DNA from: Bacteroidota bacterium
Lineage (GTDB): Bacteria; Bacteroidota; Bacteroidia; Chitinophagales; Chitinophagaceae
Direction: 5' to 3'
Assembly: GCA_018267615.1 (NCBI GenBank)
Contig: JAFDYD010000018.1
Coordinates: 1 to 64,000, forward strand
DNA: 64,000 nt
The notes beneath the pieces are model-generated. The model ran no database searches and was not told the DNA's origin. It saw only the letters and a list, made by a program, of their open reading frames with translations. This document shows, in pieces, positions 9,534-18,900 of this stretch (the stretch's first letter is position 1; every line of letters starts with the position of its first letter). Both the position numbers and the translations under genes were made by a program.

Positions 9534-11876
9534 ATGAATAAAAAACTCATTAGTGATACCACAGATTCAATGAGTGAATTTGTTACTGGTGATGGTGAAA
9601 TGGCTACACTCACTCGACGTTTTGATTGGACTTCGTCGTCGATTGGACCTGCAGCGTCATGGCCGCAAAGCTTGCGTACTACTTTAAGTATAATTCTGAA
9701 TTCCAGGTTCCCAATGTTTTTATTTTGGGGGCCGAATTTAATTTGTTTTTATAATGATGCGTACCGCCCCAGTTTGGGCAAGGATGGAAAACACCCTCAT
9801 ATTTTGGGAATGAAGGCCGAAGACGCGTGGCCTGAGATATGGTCAATCATCAAGCCGTTAATAGACCAGGTACTTGCCACCGGGGAAGCTACCTGGAGTG
9901 AGGACCAATTAATACCTATATATCGTAATGCTAAAATTGAAGATGTGTACTGGACTTTCAGTTACAGTCCCGTGATCAATGAAAGCGGAAAACCCGGAGG
10001 CGTATTTGTGACCTGCTTCGAAACCACCGAAAAAGTAATCAACATAAAAAAACTGAAAGAGAGTAATGAGGAATTAAATTTTGCTATTGAGGCACCTGAG
10101 TTGGCAACATGGGATTATCATCCCCAGACAAAAAAATTTACAGGGAACGACAGATGGAGGAATTGGATCGGCGTAGAGCATACAGGTGAAATTGAACTAT
10201 CAGATGTGTTGCACTTCGTAATTGAAAAAGATCGTGACCGTGTTACGGATTCTATATCCCAGGCTTTACATGACAAATCTGGCGGTTTTTATGATGAAGA
10301 GTATACACTGGTCAATCCGATAACCAAAGAAGAACGCATGGTACACAGCAAGGGGCGGGCATGGTTTAATGAAGAAAAAATTCCGATTAGATTGAATGGT
10401 ATCATTCAGGATGTGACCAAAATAAAAAAAACGCAACTTCAATTGGAAAAATATGCAAGATATCTTCAAGTCGCCACCGATTCAGCCAATGTAGGCACCT
10501 GGTCATTGGACATAGAATCCGGCGCACTGACGTGGAGCAATCTTCATAAAAAAATGTGGGGCTATGAGAAAAATCAAAAAGACCTCACCTATGAAGACTG
10601 GCATAAAATAATTTTACCGGAAGATAAGGAAATGGCCTTTGAAAAAGTAGAAGAAGCAAGATTGAAAAGAGTTTTATATGAAGTGCAATACCGTATCAGG
10701 AAGGCAGATGATAACACTATTCACTGGATGCGTTCATTGGGCAAATTTTTTTATAACGACAAGGGAGAAGCAGAAACACTCACGGGAATCAGTATAGATA
10801 TTTCAAAACAAAAAGAAGATGAAGATGAATTGCGCAGAAGCCAGGAAACATTATTGGAAAGAGAGGAGCTGTTTCGTACTATGGCGGAAACTCTGCCGCA
10901 AATGATTTGGATAATCAACGGGCTTGGTGTTGTTGAATATGCCTCCAGATCATGGGAAAAGTATTCTGGCATTGCTAATATCAATGAAGCGTGGAATGCA
11001 ATGATGCATCCCGAAGAAAAAGATGCAGTCATGAAGGCATGGAAAAGAGATATGGATGCAGGGAATCCTTTCAGGTATCAAATGCGATTAAAAAATAAAT
11101 TTGGAGAATATCGCTGGCATTTTTCCGCAGCTGAAACTATAAAGGATGAAAAAGGTAAAGTGATAAAATGGATTGGATCCCTTACTGATATTCATGAGCA
11201 AAAAATGAAAGAACAACAAAAAGACGAATTTATAAGCATTGCGAGCCATGAAATGAAAACGCCACTCACAACAGCTAAAGGCTACCTTGAATTATTGCAA
11301 TTGTCTTTACCAACAAGCAAGCCTGAATATTTATACGTATCCAAGGCTAACCAGGCGATTGCAAGATTGCAGGATTTTATCAATGATTTGCTGGATGCAG
11401 GTAAAATACAGAATGGCAAATTAAATTACAATATCACAAGATTTAATTTTAATGACTTATTGGAAGAAAGCGTTGAAACCGTACAACATAACACTTCGAC
11501 TCACATCATACGTAAAGCAGACACGGTGTTATCAGAAATCAATGGAGACAAAAACCGCCTGCAGCAGGTAATAGTAAATTTATTATTGAATGCTATTAAA
11601 TATTCTCCAAATGCGAATGAAATCATAGTAAGAATTCTAAGAGATGAAAACTATTTAACAGTATCGGTGCAGGACTTTGGTGTGGGTATGGCTAAGGAAC
11701 ATCTTGATAAAATATTTGACCGATATTATCGAGTGGAGGAGCACGCGTTCCGCTTCCAGGGTTTGGGTATCGGGCTATACATTTCTAAAGATATCGTCGA
11801 AAGGCATCGTGGTAAAATGTGGGCGGAAAGTGAAGAAGAAAAGGGAAGTATTTTTTATTTTACTTTGCCTTTGTGA
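9534..11876 (+). CDS. Multi-PAS sensor histidine kinase
   Basis: A 780-residue kinase without membrane segments, so probably cytoplasmic. Four PAS/PAC-like modules occupy about 20-165, 175-295, 305-430 and 445-560. A HisKA dimerisation domain has SHEMKTPLT with phospho-acceptor H572. A HATPase domain (about 670-780) has the N box NLLLNAIKYS, G1 DFGVGM and G2 GLGIGLYISK. It autophosphorylates in response to a signal read by the PAS modules (light, redox or a ligand, not predictable here). It ends 24 bases before the response-regulator gene at 11901, so the two form a two-component pair. The Tc toxin genes start about 640 bases beyond; regulation of them is only a possibility. Confidence 0.93.
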   Translation: MNKKLISDTTDSMSEFVTGDGEMATLTRRFDWTSSSIGPAASWPQSLRTTLSIILNSRFPMFLFWGPNLICFYNDAYRPSLGKDGKHPHILGMKAEDAWPEIWSIIKPLIDQVLATGEATWSEDQLIPIYRNAKIEDVYWTFSYSPVINESGKPGGVFVTCFETTEKVINIKKLKESNEELNFAIEAPELATWDYHPQTKKFTGNDRWRNWIGVEHTGEIELSDVLHFVIEKDRDRVTDSISQALHDKSGGFYDEEYTLVNPITKEERMVHSKGRAWFNEEKIPIRLNGIIQDVTKIKKTQLQLEKYARYLQVATDSANVGTWSLDIESGALTWSNLHKKMWGYEKNQKDLTYEDWHKIILPEDKEMAFEKVEEARLKRVLYEVQYRIRKADDNTIHWMRSLGKFFYNDKGEAETLTGISIDISKQKEDEDELRRSQETLLEREELFRTMAETLPQMIWIINGLGVVEYASRSWEKYSGIANINEAWNAMMHPEEKDAVMKAWKRDMDAGNPFRYQMRLKNKFGEYRWHFSAAETIKDEKGKVIKWIGSLTDIHEQKMKEQQKDEFISIASHEMKTPLTTAKGYLELLQLSLPTSKPEYLYVSKANQAIARLQDFINDLLDAGKIQNGKLNYNITRFNFNDLLEESVETVQHNTSTHIIRKADTVLSEINGDKNRLQQVIVNLLLNAIKYSPNANEIIVRILRDENYLTVSVQDFGVGMAKEHLDKIFDRYYRVEEHAFRFQGLGIGLYISKDIVERHRGKMWAESEEEKGSIFYFTLPL

Positions 11877-11900
11877 AACAAGCAAACTAGCCTTAGAAAA

Positions 11901-12278
11901 ATGACAAAAAAAATTCTTTTTTATGATGATGACAGCGAAATTCTGTCATTGTGCCTTATCATACTTTCCAAAACAAATTACATCATTGAAACGAGAGTAT
12001 TCTGTGATGATATTATAGAAGATGTGAGATCAATAGGCCCCGACCTAATTATCATGGACCTTTGGATACCCAAAATAGGAGGCGAAAAAGCAATAACATT
12101 GCTAAAACAAAATGATGAAACGAAGCATATCCCTATCCTTCTATTTTCGGCCAATGCTGACCTTCCCTCGATAAGTAAAAAATTAAATGCAGACGGCTAT
12201 ATAGAAAAACCATTCGCGATTGCTGAATTTACCAAAACTATAAATAGCATGTTCAAAAGCGAGCACAGCCAGGAGTAA
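11901..12278 (+). CDS. Single-domain response regulator (receiver only)
   Basis: A 125-residue CheY-like receiver with no output domain. Acidic pocket residues D9-D11, phospho-acceptor D53 (LIIMDLWIP) and the conserved Lys in YIEKPF are all present. It follows the multi-PAS kinase by 24 bases and is probably its direct phosphorylation partner, signalling onward by protein contact or acting as a phosphate sink. Nothing in it binds DNA. Confidence 0.92.
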   Translation: MTKKILFYDDDSEILSLCLIILSKTNYIIETRVFCDDIIEDVRSIGPDLIIMDLWIPKIGGEKAITLLKQNDETKHIPILLFSANADLPSISKKLNADGYIEKPFAIAEFTKTINSMFKSEHSQE

Positions 12279-12920
12279 TATGTATTCGTATTAGTTTGGG
12301 AGAGTACTTTTCACTTTTTTACCATACTTGAATTAGTATCTTTAAACATGGTTCCTATTCTTTATATTTTCCATCTCTCGTCTACGGGTAGTGGGTCAAT
12401 CTGAAATATAATTTCATCTTTAGATACTTCAACTATGTGCCTACTGTGTCTATGTGGTGAAAAAAATTTATCACATAGACACAATAGGCACATAGTTACA
12501 CATAGAAATTCCAAACTGACCCACCACTCATCTACGTTAGATTTTTGAAAGCAAAAGATTTGCACAACAGTTCATATCTGGAGTGGTGTTTTGAGGCCGA
12601 TTGATATAAAAAGTTTAATACAGAGCGTAAAACAGTCGAAAGTACTGTCCTTAAAACAATCTTTCGTTTACTATTACCTATTTATAAATTCCTCATTGAA
12701 TTAAATTTTTTCACAGCAAATTGTAAAAATTGTTTACCTTCTCTAATATATTTTCGACCAATTGCCAACTCTGATTACTACTCTTAACTGACTTATCAAC
12801 GGCAGATTCCTTATTGTAGTTATTGAACAAATGTTCTACGATAAAATTGTTTTGTACCCGCTGAATTACGTAATACGTCTACCCATGTCTTCCTTTTTTC
12901 ATCAATAAATTAATTTGCCC
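12279..12920. other. 642-base intergenic region before the toxin locus
   Basis: It holds the palindromic repeat 12373-12542 and then about 370 bases of AT-rich DNA leading to the Tc toxin start. No convincing TAnnTTTG promoter box was found. The closest is TTTG near 12848 with TACGTCTA about 19 bases on, which matches the -7 box only partly. A 67-codon minus-strand frame here (12362-12565) is an artefact of the repeat. Confidence 0.6.
12373..12542. repeat. Palindromic intergenic repeat element, full copy
   Basis: Inner arms CTATGTGCCTACTGTGTCTA (from 12433) and TAGACACAATAGGCACATAG (to 12495) pair almost perfectly around a short A/T loop. Outer arms at 12373-12398 and 12517-12542 (TAGTGGGTCA against TGACCCACCA) pair in about 19 of 26 positions. 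Between inner and outer left arms lies a core (ATATAATTTCATCTTTAGAT) also found, inverted, at 1-67. Two copies in 12.5 kb suggest a dispersed, genome-wide repeat family. Confidence 0.75.
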
Positions 12921-15900
12921 ATGAATAACATGGACGACCAGGCTCCGTATTATTTAAAGAAGAAGGGTTCTAATGACGACCAAAATCCGCTTGCCAGGAA
13001 AAATTCGAAGCCTGGCCAAAACTCAAATTCAGAATTGTCTTCCTTTAAGATTCAAGCTCCGACAATCAGCTTACCAAAAGGAGGCGGAGGAATAAAAAGC
13101 ATTGATGAAAAATTCACCATAAATGCGGTTAATGGAACAGCTGCACTTTCAATTCCCATTCCTATATCTTCTGCACGAGGATTTTCTCCAGATATTCGTC
13201 TCGCTTACAATTCGGGTTCGGGTAATAATTTATTCGGACTCGGTTGGTCATTGAATATTCCTTCCATCCGAAGGAAAACCGAAAAAGAATTACCGAGATA
13301 TCTGGATGCAAGTGACTCCGACACCTACATCCTGGATGGCGCTGAGGATTTGGTTCCGGCATATCAAAAAAATGAGAAAGGAGAATTTGTTATTGATAAC
13401 AACGGCGCATTTGTTTTGCATGAATATTCCTGCACTTTTTTTGGTACAGATTATACAGTCCGAAGATATATACCAAGAACTGAAGGAACTTTTTCCACCA
13501 TTGAGCGATGGACCGAAAAGACTACCGGGTATATCCATTGGAGGATTATTTCAAAAGAGAATATCACGTCGCTGCTTGGAAAAAGCGCGTCATCACGCAT
13601 TGCAGATCCCGCAAACGATAAAAATATTTTTGAGTGGCATTGTGAATTTTCTTATGACGACAAGAATAATTGTTCATTGTATGAATACAAACCTGAAAAC
13701 AAAGCGGGACTTGATGCGTCATTGCTTCACAACAGAAATCGGTCAAATGGAAACGCGCCATTTTCAAACACGTACTTAAAAAGAATTTGGACCGGTATTC
13801 GTACACCTTATTTAAGTAAGGGTGAGGTTTATCCAAAGACTACGGACTTTCTTTTTGAAACTGTTTTTGATTATGGCGAACACGACAAATTGAAAATACC
13901 ATTTGACGAAAAAAATCCATGGACATTTAGAAGCGATGCATTCTCATTTTACAAACCAGGATTTGAAATCCGAACATGTCGTTTATGTTCCCGCATATTG
14001 TTGTACCATCATTTTGATGAATTACCAGAGGGAAACGCTCTTGTCAAATCATTGGATCTCCATTATGAAGATAATGGTATCGATGGCTTCACATTTTTAA
14101 AAACTGCGACGCTAACGGGATATACGAAACACGATGACAAGAGTTATACATTCAAAGCTTGTCCACCATTTGGTTTTGATTACCAACCTTACGCCTGGAA
14201 TTTTGAAGTGAAAAAATTACAAGGCGACCAAATAGAAGGCGCACCCGTGGGCATTGACAATTCAAGTTACCAGTTTACCGATTTGTATGGAGAAGGTCTT
14301 TCAGGAATTCTTACCGAGCAGGGTAATGGATGGTTTTATAAACACAATCTTGGCAAGGGAAATTTTTCGCCATCGCAACTTGTGATATCGAAACCGTCGC
14401 TGAACGGACTGGGAGGATCGTTGCAACTGACGGACCTAGACGCAGACGGATTTAAACAGATCGTGAGTTTGCAAAACGAACCGCGGGGATTTTTTGAAAT
14501 CAATGATGATAACTCGTGGGAATCTTTCACAACATTTGATGCAATTCCTAATATTGATTTCAATGATCCCAATACAAAGCAACTCGATCTGAATGGAGAT
14601 GGCATGGCAGACTTGCTGATCACGCAGGACCAATTATTCAAATGGTATCCATCAGCTGGGAAAAAGGGATACGACCTGCCAAACTATATTTCGCGCCAAT
14701 ACGACGAAGAAAAAGGACCCTCCATCATTTTTGCAGATACTACACAAACGATTTTTCTCGCAGATATGAGTGGCGATGGACTGACAGATATTGTGAGAAT
14801 TCGTAACGGAGAAGTGAATTACTGGCCAAATCTTGGCTTCGGAAAATTTGGTGCAAAAGTAGGAATGGATAACGCGCCATTATTTGATCATGAAGACTTA
14901 TTTGATCCATCGTTGTTAAGACTCGCGGACATTGATGGATCGGGCACGACCGATATTATTTATCTCGGTCAAAATAAATTACGGATTTGGTTGAATAAAC
15001 AAGGGAATTCATTTACAGAACAACCTGTCTGGATAAATCCATTTCCAGACATCAATAAAGAAATTAAAATAAGCGTCGCTGACTTGCTCGGCACTGGACT
15101 CAGTTGCATTTGTTGGAGCAGTCCACTGCCAAATGGGAAGGAAGCCCCTCTCCGCTACATCGACCTGATGTCGAGCAAAAAGCCGCATATACTTACCCGT
15201 TATGCAAATAATCTTGGCAAAGAAGTGATACTTGAATATACTCCCTCAACAAAATTTTATGTCGACGATAAACTCGCCGGTTCACCTTGGGTCACCAAAC
15301 TGCATTTCCCGGTGCAATGTTTATCCAAGACGACAACGTATGACCGAATCCGAAAAACGAGATTGTCGACAGAATATTCCTATCACCACGGATACTATGA
15401 TCATGCAGAGAGAGAATTCCGTGGGTTTGGCCGCGTCGATCAAAAAGACTCGGAAGAAATTTTTCCTTTCATCGAAAAAAGCACCGGCGCTTCCAACAAT
15501 CCTGACGAAAAAAATTTATTGCAGCCTCCTATATTAATTAGAACGTGGTTTCACACGGGCGCATTTTTAAATGAACAAAAATTACTCTCGCAATTTTCGA
15601 ATGAATACTTTAAGAATTTGTCTGTTCCGGAATGCCAACTTCCCGAACCGGTATTGGATCCGGGATTAAATCTTACGGAGTATCGGCAAGCATTGCGTGC
15701 ATGCAAAGGTTTTATGTTGAGAAAAGAAATATATGCACTTGACGGATCAAACGAGAGTAAAATTCCTTACACAACCGAGCAACACAACTGTGTTATCAAA
15801 TTACTTCAACCGACGGGTACAAACAAATATGCTGTTTTTATTTCGCATGAAAGTGAGGGCATCAAATATAATTATGAAAGAATTCCATCCGACCCAAGAA

Positions 15901-18900
15901 CCGAACACAAATTTATTCTGGCCATTGATGATTATGGAAATGTTCTTGAAAGCGCCGATGTTTACTATACAAGACTCAGCAGACCTCTTGCACCAGATGC
16001 GATTCCCAACGATGCATGGAATGAACAAAATCAATTGCGCATCCTTTGCAAAATGGAGAAGTTTACGAATGCTATAGAACCCGCAGATGCGACAGATCCG
16101 GATTTTACCAACCACCGTGTTCCATTAACAGCATGGAAAAAAAGTTTCGAGCTAACCGGTGTTCCCATTACGCCGGGAAATTATTTTTTATTAAATGATA
16201 TAAAAACGGCGTTCGACTCCGCTGTTGCAATCGATTTCGATGTTGCTACTGATGGTTCTCCTCAAAAAAGGCTGCTTGGCTTTGATCGAACGCAATACCG
16301 GGGAAACGACACTGTTTCCATCTTGCCATTTGAAAAAATAGAATCAAAAGCGCTCTTGCATATTTCGTTACAGGCAGCATTTAATAATAGCATCATCCAA
16401 AATATACTGGGTGCAAAAATTTCATTAAGCAACTGCACGACACTTCTGACCGACCATTTGCAGGGAGGATATCAATTTGCAGACGGTTATTTTTGGATTT
16501 CTTCAGGAACAAAAAATTACGATGCGGCACATTTCTATAATACGACGGAGATCATAGATTCATTTGGTAATAAGACGACTGTTGATTTTGATTCCAAATA
16601 TTCATTTTATATCGAAACCATCACAGATGCACTTACCAGCACAATGATCGTTAAAGGATTTAATTACCGTACGCTTTCTCCCTATCTGATACAGGATATC
16701 AATGAAAACATAAGTGGAGTTAGATTTGATGACCTAGGCATGCCCGTTAGATTGATCCTTATGGGAAAAAAGGGGGCGGTTGAAGGAGACGTGATGGATC
16801 TTTCCAAAGTAGAAATCAACCATGCGATTGATCAGCCAACCGTAGAATTTACTTACTCGATCACAGAATGGAGCAGCCAGGCCCCTACTCTTTCTGTCGA
16901 TGATCTTTTTCAATTTAAATATATCCCACGAGCGAATTTTGTCAGAACCGATGCATACGAAGTGCATTTCAACACGGATCCTTCAAAGAGAAACAAAAAG
17001 CAGGTCAGCTATTCATACAACGACGGAAGCGGAAAGGAAATACTTGTAAAAATGCAAGCAGAACCAGGGCCCGCGTTGAAAATAAATGCGGGGGGAACGG
17101 TTACGCTTATTCCCGATACAACACCTAATGTTCGATGGATTGGAACTGGCAGAACTATTTTGAATAATAAAGGAAACCCGGTAAAACAATACGAGCCTTA
17201 CTACTCGGCTGATTTTGTTTTTGAAGATGAAACAGATGTTGTGCAACTCGGCGTTACAAAATTGATTCACTATGATCCAGTGGATCGTGTTGTTCAAACT
17301 GATTTTCCAAATGGAACGTTTACTACTTCGGTTTTTAATCCATGGAAGCAAATAAATTCCGATGCAAATGATAACACGATAGATAGTGATTGGTATAAAT
17401 TGAGAACAGGTACAGGTGCACTGGCAACAGATCCGCAAGAAAATGATGCGGCTTTAAAAGCGTCTATACATGACGGTTCGCCCAGCACTCAATTCTTTGA
17501 TAACCTCGGGAGAGTTGTTGTTGTGGGTGAAATCAACAAATATGTTGATCCGGATACGGGCGCCAAGGTTGAAGAGAAATATTTCACTTACACTAAACTC
17601 GATATACAGGGAAATAAATTAATTATAAAAGATGCGCGGAACAATCCTGTTGTTCAGTATGATTATAATTTGCTAAAGCAAATCATCAGGCAAACAAGTA
17701 TGGACACCGGTGTTCGTTGGATGATCACAGATGCGGAAGAAAAGCCTTTGAGAAAATGGGACGAACGCAATTTTGAATTCAGTTATTTATATGATGAACT
17801 TAACCGGCCGAAAATTTCACATATCAATGGCGGCGATGGCACGAAGTCGTTGAATAATGATTTTGATAAAATAATTTACGGAGAGAGTATAGCTGCCGGC
17901 GTTGCAAATAATTTGAGGGGCCGGCCTGCATTTCATTATGATACCGCTGGTAGAATTGAATTTAAAATATATGATTTCAAGGCCAACATTCTATCATCCA
18001 ACCGCCGTTTCTGCACGGATTATGTCAAAGAGGTGGATTGGTCGGGTACGGCACTGGATGCGAAACTTGATTTAGAAACTTTTTTTGAATCGACCAACTA
18101 TGATGCGTTGAATCGCATCACGGATAAAACGACAGCTGATGGTTCTGTGACTTCATATTTGTATAATGAATCCGGTCTATTAAAAAGTATCGGTGTACTT
18201 CAAAACGGCACTACCATTCCTGCAGTGAAAAATATTCGGTACGACGCAAAAGGTCAACGATTAAGCATTACGAATGGAAGTGATGTTACAACGAATTATG
18301 CATACGATTCTGAAACATTCAGGCTTACCCGTCTTACTTCACAACCATTAAGCAGCGACACCTTGCAAGACCTGCTATATACATATGATCCATCGGGAAA
18401 TATTACATGCGTGAGAGATGAAATTCAGCCCGTCATCTTTTACAAAAATCAAAAAGTGGAATTGAAAAATTTATATGATTATGATTCATTGTATCGGATC
18501 ATCATGGCAACGGGAAGAGAACATGACGTACCCATCAATTCGGATGGCAATGACAACTGGAATGATCAATCCTATTTTCAACCGGTCAACTCGCCGAACA
18601 ATATGCAATTGCGAAATTATAAGCAAACATATCATTATGATTTTGTCGGAAATGTATCGTCGGTGCAGCATAACAAAGGACAGGCTTCAGCATGGCTCAG
18701 AACTTACACGTATCCTGCAAACAGTAACAGGCTCACTGGAACACAAATCGGCGCCTTAAATTATTCGTACACGCCGCATCCAAAGCATGGATATATTATG
18801 AAGATGCCCCATCTCTCGCTCATGGATTGGAATTTTCTGGAGCAGTTGAAAGCAACAGCGCAGCAGGCTGTCAATACCGGAACTCCTATGACTACTTATT

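Noticed and set aside
12362..12565. 67-codon minus-strand ORF between the response regulator and the toxin gene
   Set aside because: It lies entirely within the palindromic repeat; its protein shows the repeat's periodic CLLCLC/HRHSRH pattern and no gene-like features.
12915..12920. TTG start two codons before the ATG of the TcBC gene
   Set aside because: The ATG at 12921 gives the same protein minus two residues and is the simpler start.
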